Part shown: positions 10,418-21,700 of the stretch, in pieces
How positions within the stretch are numbered: position 1 is the first letter of the stretch
How the letters are laid out: every line of letters begins with the position of its first letter
NCBI GenBank assembly: GCA_037179335.1
Contig: JAKZHN010000053.1
Span: forward strand, 119,250-183,249
From: Cyclaneusma minus
Lineage: Eukaryota > Ascomycota > Leotiomycetes > Marthamycetales > Marthamycetaceae
Length of the DNA stretch: 64,000 nucleotides
Reading direction: 5' to 3'
Notes under the pieces: model-generated
What the model was told of the DNA's origin: nothing
What the model saw: the letters and a program-made list of their open reading frames with translations, nothing else
Database searches by the model: none
Translations under genes and position numbers: made by a program

Positions 10418-11176
10418 ATGGAGGTCTTCCCTTCTCGCCAGGACTGGCAGCAAGAGCAGCCACTTGCATCCTATACCGCAAAAGCATTGAGCGAGTATGT
10501 AGCCAAGCGGATAGCAGGTTTCACTGTGGATGACCGGGATGACAGGGGAATGCATATTTACTTTCGACAGATCTTGGAATATTCATACTCCGACAGTGTG
10601 GTCATGTGGGAATTCTTTTTCTTCTTCGATTGGTTTTTATTCGATAGCGCGCTTGAAAATCACTGCATTTGCAAGTTTGACTCAACCCTGGGTGATCTAC
10701 TTCTGGGCTCCTGCAGACTAGTTGAACGGGATGGCACGAGAAAGGCTCTGATTCGTATTGGTCATCAACCCGATGAGGAAGAAGTCCCCCACTTGAAAAT
10801 GCGGAACGTCTCAACTCTGCTTCATGAAATGCTGCACGCCTTTTTTCAGCTCTATGCACACCCTGCTGACCGATTCAAGCCTGCCAGCTGCGGACCGACC
10901 GGACATGGATACTGTTGGCAAGATGCCGCCATTGTCTTACAGACTTACTGCAGGAACAAATACCTTCTGCAAGACCTCGTCGTCGGCGAGGATTCCGACT
11001 TTGCCGTGGAACTTTCTCGACGAGCAATGGACGAGGGCATCACTCTGCTTCAACTGCCGGCATGGTTGCGCCGGATGCGTCGAGTCCTCCCAGAATGCCG
11101 AACGAAAGCTTGGGGCTTGAAGTGGGAAATGGTTGTGGAATATACCACCCGGGGACTGAGGAATCAACGGAAATGA
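10418..11176 (+). CDS. SprT-like zinc metalloprotease, copy C
   Basis: Single-exon frame of 252 residues from an ATG at 10418. HEMLH is at residues 136-140 and the third zinc histidine, His163, is in GHGYCW with the same 27-residue spacing as copy A. A strongly aromatic stretch (WEFFFFFDWFLF) lies around residue 66, at the position of the aromatic VYFDFFDKIFF segment of copy A, so this is a shared family feature rather than a membrane anchor. The C-terminal region (LSRRAMDEGI, AWGLKWE) also matches copy A. No signal peptide is seen. The natural substrate cannot be judged from sequence. Confidence 0.75.
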   Translation: MEVFPSRQDWQQEQPLASYTAKALSEYVAKRIAGFTVDDRDDRGMHIYFRQILEYSYSDSVVMWEFFFFFDWFLFDSALENHCICKFDSTLGDLLLGSCRLVERDGTRKALIRIGHQPDEEEVPHLKMRNVSTLLHEMLHAFFQLYAHPADRFKPASCGPTGHGYCWQDAAIVLQTYCRNKYLLQDLVVGEDSDFAVELSRRAMDEGITLLQLPAWLRRMRRVLPECRTKAWGLKWEMVVEYTTRGLRNQRK

Positions 11177-12106
11177 GGGAAGCTGGCAGAAGATGGCCCT
11201 TCTTCCTGTGTCGACACTCCATCTAGGGTATCGACAAACCGGACTAAATATCACCAGAGCGACTGCCCTCACTTTCTCAGGTATGATGCCCGCAGCTGGC
11301 CCCCTTTCTTGGCACTACTGAGCCTTCAACTTGACGATCCTCCAGCGCCAGGCCCAGCGCTATATAAACAGGTTCCACTCTGTCTCGAGGGTTGCGATTC
11401 AATATAGATAGCCATAGATTCAACTATACAAAGTATCAATACTCTGTGCCACCCAAACTTCGAATGATCTGATGGATCGCCCTGGAGGAAGATGAAAGTG
11501 ACGGTGCCAGAACACGACGAAAATATTTTCAGTTGACCGCGACCCTCAACTGACATCTGTGGTGCAGAGATCCTGGATGGCTCCAGGGGGGGGACAGTGG
11601 GACGAATAAAGTCTGAATACCTTCTCCAGTCTCCAAATAATTGAGGATATCCCAAATGATTGGGAATATTACAAGGAACTCGGGATATCCCAAGTCGTTC
11701 GGAATATTCTAGGTGACTGAGAATATTCAAAGTGAATGTGATCGGGAACATTGTCACCCACTGATCTTAGCCCGTATGCAGACTTTTTTTTATGGCACTG
11801 TACCATCGATTTTGGCCATGCTTATGGAGCCCAGAAAAATTCGTCTGCGTCGTAGCTGCCGGTTGACAGGTTATCCAAGCCGTCGAGCCATAGTCCCAGG
11901 CCAAGATGTAGTCGGATGAGTGCGTCTCTGTCGAGCAGTCGGATTCAGCGTCGCCTTCTTATTCGATGAACACACACCTCACATGTTCCATCACAGTCGA
12001 GACCAGCCATTTGGGCGTCATGAGGCAGAAGCATTTCATTCAATGGCTATCGTGGCAGAATGCAACTCCGGACCCATGTCTCCCAGCACCCTAGAGCAGA
12101 CCCGAT
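11177..12106. other. intergenic region between copy C and rpl31
   Basis: No gene is supported. TATATAAACAG at 11361-11371 is the same core as at 7669 but has no frame after it. A short array of degenerate repeats occupies about 11625-11745. Confidence 0.4.
11625..11745. repeat. degenerate 17-20 bp repeat array 1
   Basis: Successive units resemble CCAAATGATTGGGAATATTA, CCCAAGTCGTTCGGAATATT and CTAGGTGACTGAGAATATT: a loosely kept CAAGTNAYTNGGAATATT pattern repeated about five times. Similar arrays lie near 15455, 40086 and 51112. Confidence 0.5.
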
Positions 12107-12731
12107 TTAAGCATCATCCACGACAACGGTTTGCAGACCCTTTGCGTTCTTGACGTTGACTGCCTGAACGTAGCTGTAGAGCTTCTCCTTCGCGCCCTCC
12201 TCGTCGTTACGCTTTCTCGAGATTCGTACACGGAGTCTGAATGGAACACCCTTGATACCGGCCTCCCAGACCTTCTTGTTCAACTGGGGGTCGAGGCGGA
12301 CGTCGGAGGTGCCCTATAAGAGTGAAATGCGCAGTCAGCCAATGCTCTTGTTGACGGCCAAGCCGAAGCTATCTCCATCGGCGAGGCGCCCAAGATGGAT
12401 ATCCAATAGTGCGCAAAATATGACTGGAGCAGCTCTTCGCACAGCTGCTCAGTTCTCCGCTCGTAGGAGTGGTGCGCTTACCATTGCCTGGGTAGCAAAG
12501 GACTTGATCTCCTTGATGGCACGCGGGGCCCGCTTCTTGAAGCTCACACCGTGGACCTGTGGCACACCATCAGCACCTTCCCATAACCCTCATCTTTTCA
12601 ATTCCAGCTGCTCAGGCCCGGGCAAAACATACGCGCTTGTGGAGGTGGATGGTGTATTCTCTGGCGACGACATCGGCGATGGCGCTGCGGCCCTTGCCCG
12701 CAGGCTTCTTGGTGCTGGTCTTCGTCGACAT
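12107..12731 (-). CDS. rpl31: 60S ribosomal protein eL31
   Basis: Three exons on the minus strand (12633-12731, 12482-12556, 12107-12313) give 126 residues. eL31 is a large-subunit protein near the peptide exit tunnel. The product contains hallmark eL31 segments: REYTIHLHKRVHGVSFKKRA spans the first junction, QLNKKVWEAGIKGVPFR follows, and the end reads NAKGLQTVVVDDA. Length fits the family (about 113-125 residues), with a slightly longer Lys/Thr-rich N-terminus. Intron 1 (12557-12632, GTATGT donor) and intron 2 (12314-12481, GTAAGC donor) both fall between codons. It is divergent to the RAX1-like gene, sharing a 661-base spacer. Confidence 0.95.
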
Positions 12732-13392
12732 GGTGGCTGCAGCTGAGGTCAGTATCTGCGATGTGGTGTTTGCGCGAGAAGAGCTGCAAGGGCGCCGCTG
12801 GAGGTGGTGGTTCGGGAGAGCTTACAGGTGTTGTCGAAGTTGTCGTCGTCGTTGGGTCTGAACTGGGGATGTAATTTCAAATTTGGAACTGAAAGTGTGT
12901 GCCGAACTCGTGCCTCGGTGGCCCGTGCTTCCCTGGGAGGCCTGAGGCAGCGCATCGTCCGCGCTAGGCTGTTGAGGCTGCAAATTGGGCCAATCGGAAT
13001 TAATGTACCGAGCAACTCATTTCGCGTCGGGTCTGGTCGACTCTGGTCGACTCCATCGCAAAGCCAGCACTGCCGTCGTGTAAATCGGGGGCTCCTGGCC
13101 GTCGCAGTAGTTCGCACTTCGTAGGCTACCGCAGGACTTTCCGGTCTCCCACCAGACTTTGCCCTTCGTTCTGACACTCGTTCACTTCCTTTCCCTCTGT
13201 CCGCTTCCCCGCCGCCGCTCCACCTGCCAAACCGCGGACGGCAGCACACCCTTTACAAGGACTCCTCTGCCCGTGTCGTCAACAAGATCCGGCGACATAC
13301 CTGTCTCACTCTCGTTTACCTTCTTCGCGCCGGTTGCAAGCACAATCCGGTCGACCCTTCTCTTTCTGCAATCGCCCGCGAATACCGTCAAG
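12732..13392. promoter_or_regulatory. shared divergent promoter region, rpl31 / rax1
   Basis: This 661-base spacer separates two divergently transcribed genes and must contain both promoters. It has a CCAATCGG box at about 12989 and a 10-base tandem duplication (TCTGGTCGAC twice) near 13032-13051. The right side is pyrimidine-rich, as is common just before fungal start codons. A 5' UTR intron for rpl31 is possible but I could not define one. Confidence 0.4.
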
Positions 13393-14674
13393 ATGCAGAG
13401 ACAGACACCCACTCCCCAGCCCGACCTGGACCGCAATCGCCTTCCGACCCTGTACGAGGTCCTGAGTCGGCGCACTCTCCCTCCCGTCGACTTGTTCTCG
13501 TTCTACATCTACATGCGCGACCAGCAGAAGGCCGTCGACTTCCTTGACTTCTGGTGCGTGACAAGAATTGAGATGCGCAATAGCGCCTGAGCCTGACTTT
13601 GAACGTGACGCTGACAATGATTGCAGGCTCGACGTCGCCCAGCACATGTCCCTGTGCCGCCACTATGTGCGCGAACTTCGTCGATCTGTCATGATTGGTA
13701 CCCCCGAAGGCGAGAAAGCCGCATCCAAGCGCTCCTCTGCAATTCTCGAAGGACTGGGAAACATGGACCACTCAGCTGCAGGACCGTCGATGATGAAGAC
13801 TCCGTACGAGAAGAACCAAGACGCGCAGATGTCGGCCTACTTGCGTGAGGAGGGAGCTGAGGGCGTCAATGACAACGAGCACTCCCGTAACGGTAGCTTC
13901 GGATCTGAACAGTCTGGCATCCCCAGGACCAACTCTCACTCGCACGAGCATGCTTCCAGACCCAGCTTCATGAGCAGCCCCTTGGAGCAATCCGACTCGA
14001 ACTCGCCTGCTCATGTTGTCGAGCGTAAGGATCTGAGAGCCTCTGCCGAGAAGATCCTCTACACCTACATTCTTCCGGGTGCTGAGCGCGAGATCAACTT
14101 GGGCCGCCTGAACCAAGAGATCATCGAAGCCATTGAGAACGAGAACCGGGACGATCCAGAGCTCTTTGACCGTGGCAAGGACTATGTCTTCCAGGCCATG
14201 GAGCGCGACGCCTTTCCAGGATTCTTGCGCTGGAAGGCCCTCGGCAACCTGGTCCCCAAGTCCATGCTTTTCCGACTGGTTATTGGCTTGATCTCCATGT
14301 TCGCTGCCTTCTGGACCAGCTTTTGCCTGATCTTCCTCGACCATCCGCGCCACACTCGCTGCTGGGTCAGTTTTTTTTTCTTTCTCATGAGACATGTTGT
14401 CTTGCAAATTTTCTGTTCATATGCTAACATCTTGCAGGAGATTCTGCCTTTCACTATCGGTGTCTACTGCCTTACTACTCACCAGTACGCACTCGATCCG
14501 TTCATGGCTCTCCTGGGATACAGTGAATACACCTTCATGAGCTTCTCTCGCGTCCGTGAACCATACGTTCGCAAGCTGCTCACCAGCCGCGCCCTCACTG
14601 TCCTGGCCTTCTGGATTGCTATTACCGTAGCCCTCTGCTGTCTCTTCATTCTTGTCCCTGGCAAGCGCATCTAG
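13393..14674 (+). CDS. rax1: RAX1-like RGS-domain membrane protein
   Basis: Three exons (13393-13553, 13627-14365, 14438-14674) give 378 residues. The N-terminus (PTLYEVLSRRTLPPVDLFSFYIYM) starts a regulator-of-G-protein-signalling fold that is interrupted by a Ser/His-rich insert (about residues 85-190) and resumes with KILYTYILPGAEREINL through DAFPGFLRW. Three hydrophobic segments follow (about 280-305, 307-335, 350-372), ending in GKRI. This RGS plus C-terminal membrane layout is that of fungal Rax1, known from bud-site selection in yeast and from growth and stress roles in Aspergillus. Intron 1 is GTGCGT..GCAG. Intron 2 (14366-14437) is 72 bases and stop-free, so the frame reads through it; the GTCAGT donor, T run and GCTAAC branch site argue that it is spliced. 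Confidence 0.75.
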
Positions 14675-15170
14675 GCGCCTGGCATGGACACCCATACAAC
14701 CATCTTTGTTCTTTCTTGATGATCAGTCGGTTTCGGGAGCAAAAAAATCACAGGCAGGGACATTCGAACAGCCGAAGGAGTTAGCGAGTTTCAGTGTAAC
14801 GGCCGTCAGGAAGGCGTCTAACGGAGTCATGGGGAGGTTCCGAATGGGTTTCAAATTCTTGCAGAGTCGTTTGCGATGAGCTGGAGGAAGGGCCTAGTCT
14901 TCTGACTGATTGATACCATTGCGCAGCTTGTTTTTTACTGCTTTCTACCTGTTTCTGCAGGGTACTGGCGTTTGTCATCTGTTCCTGCGCATCAATGCAG
15001 GCTGCAGCATGACTGGTTGCCTTTCAGCACGTGTACAATAGTCACAACACGCAGAAATCTGCTTTGTCAATCCGGTGCCTAACCTTGCTGCGTGATGTAA
15101 AACACGGGTTGACTATGGCTGTTTGCCGTGAGTAAAGTAAAACCTCTCCTGAAACTGTCACAGCATCACC

Positions 15171-15203
15171 CACGTGCACCCCACGTGACCATGGCCTTAT
15201 ATA
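15171..15203 (+). promoter_or_regulatory. orphan E-box pair with TATA
   Basis: Two CACGTG sites (15171-15176 and 15182-15187) are followed by TATATA at 15198-15203. This looks like a compact core promoter pointing right, yet no reading frame follows for over 1 kb. It could drive a non-coding transcript or be chance. Confidence 0.25.
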
Positions 15204-15454
15204 CCGCAAGCCTGCGCCCATTTATGGTTTTTTCCTCGCGCTTTCTAGGAGCTCTAGGAGTTCTTTCCGTTTTCGCCTCACTCTACCTCAATCCCTAGTT
15301 TACACCGTGACAGGAACATAGCAGCAACTTGAAATATGAAGTTTACTTGACCATAGTGAATGAACTCCTTGGCTTTCCCTCCTGCAATTCGAAGCTTGAC
15401 CATTATTAGTAAAAATAAGAAGTATAAGTCTTTGCCCGGTCAATGATTATTAAA

Positions 15455-15675
15455 CAGCCCAAGTGACTGTAGAACTCCAAAGTCACCATTCGGAAGACTT
15501 CAAGGACCTAATTAGGAGCACTCTAATTCTCCCAATCACTTGCAACACCTCCGGTCACTTGGAATACTTCCAGTGACTTGGATTAATTTGAATTACTTGG
15601 GATATTTGGAGTCCTTTGAAATACTTTCAGTTACCTTAGGTACTTTGAATACCGGTAATCCCGATTATAGTACTT
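15455..15675. repeat. degenerate 16-20 bp repeat array 2
   Basis: The clearest of the arrays. Units such as CACTTGGAATACTTCCAGTG, ACTTGGATTAATTTGAATT, ACTTGGGATATTTGGAGT and CTTTGAAATACTTTCAGTTA follow one another, built on CANTTGGAATACTT. The unit is close to the reverse complement of that in arrays 1 and 3. Confidence 0.55.
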
Positions 15676-16273
15676 GGAATCTGTCCACTACAGTTATAAA
15701 AGAAAAGAACTAAAGCGGCGACAGAGCTATCAACAGGCTTAATCTGTATGCGATTTGAAAACTCCAGATGCGATTTAGCAATCTCCTTGGGAAATACTAC
15801 CGGTGCTGATGAGGAGACTACCTCGGCCTTGTAGGAAGACCCTCTCATCCAGATTGCTATGTGAAGTCAACAGCGCTGTGTCTTATAACAAAGCCTGCTT
15901 GCGTGGTGACCCGCCCAGCCCTTCAGGTTTGGGCTTATAAGACGACGCTCACGTTGTACACCAAGGTGTCATCTAGCTGGTATGGCCAAGTCACTCGCAA
16001 TTTGAGAAGCACAAGGAGGCACAGCACAAAATCGTGACCTGTTCTAAACACATGAAATCACACCTAGTCTTGTTATGTTCTATTTGGCAAATCGCCATGT
16101 CTTTGCTACCACAGCAAGGCTCAGGAACTTGCTCGTATGCTCCGTACAAAACAGCAGTAGCCCAGGGCGACTTTTGGTGCCCGATACACCAAACGCCATA
16201 TCGCCTTCCCATCCATGCCTAGAAAGTCTGCATAAGAGGCTATGTAGCTCCTTATTGGATCCGAATGGCCACA

Positions 16274-17245
16274 CTACCGACCCTTCATCTTTGGCATCTT
16301 GTTTCCCTTCCTCATATCCTGCTCCTCGATATCAACATCCATATCATCCATGCCCCCCATCATCGCCTCCTGACTGCCTCTCTTGGAACCGAATTGTGCC
16401 ACGGACGACATTAGAGAGGCCTTGCTCCTAGTACCTGCCGCACTCCCCGAATCGGTTGCTCCGTTAATCCTAGCATATGCGTCCAGCAATTCCTCGAAAT
16501 GCTTATCGTGCTTTGTTTTCTCAATGTTGTGCTCGCGTATCTGGCGCTTGTTCATGGCTAGCTCTTCTTCCAGCTTGGCTAGAGTCTCGCCGCAGCGCGC
16601 AGACCATGCTTTCAAGGTGGCGTGGAGCGCGGGCAGAGAATTGGGAGAAAGGTCGCGGAGGGGTGAGACGGAGGAGGTCGCCACGCGTGCATTGGCCGGA
16701 TCAAGTTGTCCGGAGAGTAGGCCTGCGTAGATGGCGCTAATAACAAGATTCTCGACGGCCCGCGCATCGTCGAGGCCTAGTTGTGCGATCAAGTTCGAGT
16801 ACGAGAGGTTCTTGGGGTCGCGAGCTAGGGTGAGGAGGGAGAGTTGGCGCAGCTTCAGGAGTTGCTGGTCGTTCAGGGTGGGTAGATTGGGGACGGATTT
16901 GTAGTCGGCGTAGGTACCGTAACTGAAGATTTGGAGGAGCTGGTGGTGCGGGGCGTACTCTGGGGTCGATTGGAGAGACTGGATCTGGGGAGTGACAAGG
17001 AGTTCGGTGAAGATGTAGGTGTTGGGATGGGATGTTGCACGCTCGATGATCTCTGCAGCGGCACGAGGAGATGAGGCGGATTTGGTGAGAGCGAGGAATT
17101 GCTAGGTGGGCGGTCAGCTGCATTCTGTATCTCGAAGTTTCAGAGCAATTGGGAATGGAGGATCCCCGGGTTTGAAGTCGGCAGGGAACAGGGAGTGTGG
17201 AGGTAGAGGTACCTCCAAGGCGTTTAGAGCTCTCGTTTGCTCCAT
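16274..17245 (-). CDS. csn7: COP9 signalosome subunit 7
   Basis: Two exons on the minus strand (17213-17245 and 16274-17101) give 286 residues. The first exon codes only MEQTRALNALE and joins to QFLALTKSASSPRAAAEIIE across a 111-base intron (GTACCT donor, CCTAG acceptor), giving the usual N-terminus of fungal CSN7. A PCI domain (helical repeats then winged helix) follows at about residues 40-175, with LLKLRQLSLLTLA and ARAVENLVISAIYAGLLSGQLD as typical parts. A coiled helix (about 205-245) and an acidic then basic tail close the protein. CSN7 is a scaffold subunit of the complex that removes NEDD8 from cullins, needed for development and light response in Aspergillus. Confidence 0.88.
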
Positions 17246-18780
17246 CTTGACGGATTTGTGACAGCTTCGAAAGCTCCGAGAGCTCCGCGAACTTCTAAAT
17301 GGGGCTGATATGCAAATCAAGCTGGAACCCCACAGGCTCAATGTTCACGGTCACGAGAATTCAAGCTTTCCAGGTCCTAGCTCACGTTGGGCGGAGCAGG
17401 CACCAGTACGTTTTCTGAGGCTGGGGTGGGGCCAATTGAGATGGGATGCTGCGTCAGAGCAGGAGGCGGTCATCCGAAGGGGGCGAGCTCTTTCCCAGGC
17501 TATTGAAACAGGGCGCGAAGCTGTTGCGCTGGAGAGGTTTGAAGCTTGGGATGACTTGTTACAGGACCGTTTGACGATGTGAGTGTTGATTGCCGCCTAC
17601 CGTATCTAATCGCTGCACGCCGGGTATCCACAGTTTCGCTGCCTGAGGCGCTGGAATTAAGCCGAGCCTGCAACATCTACCTGTGCTCCAGACTGACGAA
17701 TTGACGGTTCCGGGTCGGATATTATTCAACGCCCTTCGCAACTTCGAAAGATCCTCGTGTTAGGCTCCTCTTCCTGAGCGCTGAGGAAAGGAGGTAGCTA
17801 TGCCACACGGAGGATGAAGGCATCCCCGACTACGCGTCCAGCCGGAGCACAACGAATCTCCTTGACTCCAGTATTTGGTAAGCTACAGACAGGCTCCCGT
17901 TACAAGCTGTTCGCCCTGCTCGGGATGGAGCGGTGCAGCGTGGGCGCTTCAGACAGAGCTTCTGCACCTTTCGGTTTCGAAGCAGGCCGCGAAAGCCTTT
18001 CGATATATTGGCGGAGCTTTGGACCGTTTCACGCGCGCATGTCTGCAAATAACAGGCTGTATGTATCCTGATCCGGGCTTCGGCCGTGTTGCAGACGCCC
18101 TGTGCACCGAAAACAGCTCCGTGGAGGTCCCAGCGGTCGTCAGGCTATGTCGATGTCAGACTACTATTAAGTGCTCGACCTCCCGCGCTCTGCCATCGAA
18201 TCCCGAATCTGCTGAAACTCTGGACTGAAAGCATTTCCGCGGCTGTCGATTCCGCAGAAATTCTCCCGCCTCTGCCGCTAGTCGCCGCCTCGCAGCTGTT
18301 TGGTCATCGCGCCTCCCAGAATATACACCGTCGATGTGACGTCTCGGACCTTCTCGGCCCTCCCGACCGCTGCCGGCTGAAAGCATCCCGATTTTAGAGT
18401 TGCGAGGCTGAATTCAAAGCGCTGACCGACCAAAGTCGCATAACCACCCCCTGTTGGCGACAGAGGAATCTCGAATCCAGTTTCTGCATTGTCACTTAAC
18501 TATACCTACGGATATAACCTGGCCGGAAGCTGGTCTTCTGCGCACAAGCGTCTAGCTTCTCTTTTTCTGCACACAATTGTAAGTTTGCGCTCTCCCTATC
18601 CCATACGGCCCGCGCCGCCACTTCAGGTTCAGCTGAAAGACGTGCAAAACAAGGCTGGCTGGCTGACAATGCTCTTGTTCCTTCAAAGATCTGACTGGTT
18701 CAAGTCAATTTGGTATATATAGCACAGAAGTGCCTGGCGGCTTTGTTCCGACCGTCAATAAGTCCGCCAATAAGTCGATA
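17246..18780. other. divergent spacer between csn7 and the copper ATPase
   Basis: No gene is supported in this 1.5 kb. Frames here are short and lack protein-like composition. Only the core element at 18714-18721 stands out. Confidence 0.45.
18714..18721 (+). promoter_or_regulatory. TATA box of the copper ATPase gene
   Basis: TATATATA lies 60 bases before the ATG at 18781, at a usual distance for a fungal core promoter. I did not find a clear copper-response motif. Confidence 0.4.
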
Positions 18781-21700
18781 ATGTCTCCGTCAAATACTTT
18801 ACTGTCGTCGCCAACGAATTCGCGCAAACAGAATGCATCGAATTCGGCACCGGCGCATATGGCGACAACTACCCTGAAAGTCGAGGGCATGACATGCGGC
18901 GCATGCACCTCCGCCGTCGAGTCCGGCTTCAAGGGCGTAGACGGCGTGGGGAGTGTTTCTGTCAGCCTGGTGATGGAGAGAGCGGTCGTCATGCACGATC
19001 CCCTCCAGATCTCCGCCGAGCAAGTGCGAGAAATAGTCGAGGATCGAGGCTTTGATGCCGAAGTTCTGTCCACCGACTTGCCGTCGCCAGACGAGGACCT
19101 TTTCGATCAGGATCTACCATCGGAGGATGAGGAGCAAGACGAGGCTTCAGCTACAACTACTACAACGGTGGCGATAGAAGGCATGACATGCGGTGCATGT
19201 ACTTCAGCGGTAGAGAGCGGATTTGCAGACGTTGCCGGTGTCAAACACTTCAGTATCTCTCTACTCGCAGAGAGAGCTGTCATAGAACACGATGCGGCAC
19301 TTCTCAGCGCGGAAGCTATTGCTGAAACCATCGAAGACAGAGGATTCGGTGCCACTATCGTCGAGAGCACAAAAGCAGAGCCGGCAAAGTCAAAGAAAGC
19401 GGATCGAAGGAAAAGGAAAGGTGGCGATCTGGCCACGACAACCGTTGCGATCGAAGGCATGACCTGTGGGGCGTGCACATCTGCTGTCGAAGGCGGGTTT
19501 AGTGGCGTGGCGGGAGTTGTCCAGTTCAATATCAGTTTACTAGCGGAGCGAGCAATGATCATTCACGACCCCGCCAAGCTTTCTACAGCACAGATTGTCG
19601 AGATCATCGAAGACAGAGGATTTGATGCGAAGATTGTGTCATCACAGACCGGTACAGCGAGTCAGTCGCCATCGACTTTGACCTCTTATTTCAAAGTTTT
19701 TGGCGTAAGGGATGCCGCCAGTGCAAATGCTCTTGAGGCCAAGCTCAAGTCCAAAGCCGGTGTTGAATCTGCTTCCATCAGTCTCGCCAACTCGAAACTT
19801 AAAGTTCTCCACCAGCCTCATGTCGCAGGCTTGCGTTCCTTAGTAGACTTGATCGAAGCAGAAGGCTACAATGCTCTTGTTGCAGAAAACGACGACAACA
19901 ATGCTCAGTTGGAATCTTTGTCTAAAACCCGAGAGATCAACGAGTGGAGGAAAGCATTTCAATTTTCCGTTACGCTCGCTGTCCCCGTCTTCGTCATCAG
20001 CATGCTTCTGCCTATGGTACCTGCAATCGATTTCGGTGGCTTGATGTTCTTCGTACCAGGTCTTTATCTGGGCGACATCATTGCCCTGATATTGACAATA
20101 CCAGTCCAATTTGGTGTCGGCAAACGCTTCTATGTCTCAGCCTGGAAATCGATGAAACATAAGTCCCCCACAATGGATGTCCTGGTCGTGCTTGGTACCT
20201 CGGCCGCCTTCTTCTTCAGTATAGCTTCTATGGTGGTATCTGTTCTCTTTCCGCCTCATACTAAGCCGGCAACTATCTTCGATACCAGCAGCATGCTCAT
20301 CACCTTCATCACTCTAGGTCGTTACCTGGAGAATAACGCCAAAGGCCAGACCTCCAAGGCGCTCTCTAACCTTATGTCTTTGGCACCTTCGATGGCCACT
20401 ATCTACGCCGATCCCATTGCAGCGGAGAAGGCAGCTGAAGGATGGGAGATGGCTATTGGTAAGGAACAGAAGTCTGAACAAGAGGGCAATGCAGCCGAGG
20501 AAAAAGTCATCGCTACTGAACTTATTGAAGTTGGCGACATCGTTATCTTGAGACCAGGAGACAAGATTCCCGCCGATGGCACTGTCACCAAGGGCGACAC
20601 TTACGTTGATGAGAGTATGGTGACTGGAGAGCCGATGCCGGTGCAAAAGCACAAGGGTAGCTTGCTCATTGCCGGAACTGTCAATGGTGCTGGACGAGTC
20701 GACTTCCGTGTCACTAGAGCAGGACGAGATACGCAACTCAGCCAGATTGTCAAGTTGGTCCAGAACGCCCAGAGCGATAGAGCCCCTATTCAGCGCCTGG
20801 CGGATACAATCGCTGGGTACTTCGTGCCTATTATTCTCAGTCTAGGTCTGATCACGTTCTTGGTATGGATGGTCCTGAGCCATGCCCTTGCGCACCCCCC
20901 GAAGATCTTTACGGAAGCTGAGAGCGGCGGCAAAATCATGGTCTGCGTCAAGCTTTGCATCTCCGTTATTGTATTTGCCTGTCCGTGTGCTCTCGGTCTT
21001 GCCACTCCAACAGCCGTCATGGTTGGCACTGGTGTCGGAGCAACGAACGGAATCCTAGTAAAGGGCGGTGCTGCCCTCGAGCTTGCCACCAAGATCACGC
21101 AGGTTGTCCTAGACAAAACCGGAACGATCACCATGGGTCATATGAGCGTATCTGAGTCCAAGCTTATCCCTATCTGGGAAAACAACGAATGGCGAAGACG
21201 GCTCTGGTGGACAATCGTTGGCCTTTCCGAGATGGGAAGTGAGCACCCAATCGGAAAAGCCATCCTTACGTCCGCCAAGAGTGAGCTCGGTCTTGGTCCT
21301 GAGGGCACTCTTGACGGCAGCATCGGGGACTTCGAGGCCACTGTTGGCAAGGGTATCAGTGCTGTGGTAGAGCCTGCCAGCAACGCTGAAAGAGCCCGTT
21401 ACCGAGTTCTCGTTGGTAATGCGAGCTTCCTTCGCAACAACGGCATCACGGTACCACAAGACGCTATTGATTCGGAAGAACAAGTCAATAGTAAAGCAGC
21501 TCGATCCCCCAAGACTGCTACCGCAGGGACTACAAACATCTATGTTGCAATCGATGGTTCGTATGCCGGTCATCTGTGTCTGTCAGACACCATCAAGAGC
21601 AGCGCAACCGCCACCATCGCCGTACTGCACCGCATGGGCATCAAGACCGCCATTGTCACTGGCGATCAACGCTCTACCGCTTTGGCAGTAGCAAGCGTGG

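Larger units (their letters stand above)
14675..16273. other. gene-free region between rax1 and csn7
   Basis: No protein gene is supported in this 1.6 kb. It holds an orphan promoter-like cluster at 15171-15203 and a degenerate repeat array at about 15455-15675. Both flanking genes converge on it, so it should contain two transcription ends. Confidence 0.45.

Noticed and set aside
11361..11745. Fourth SprT-like gene after the TATATAAACAG at 11361
   Set aside because: No frame with HExxH plus GHG spacing follows; only the core promoter-like motif is shared.
18730..18780. N-terminal extension of the copper ATPase
   Set aside because: It would start with GTG; the first in-frame ATG is 18781.
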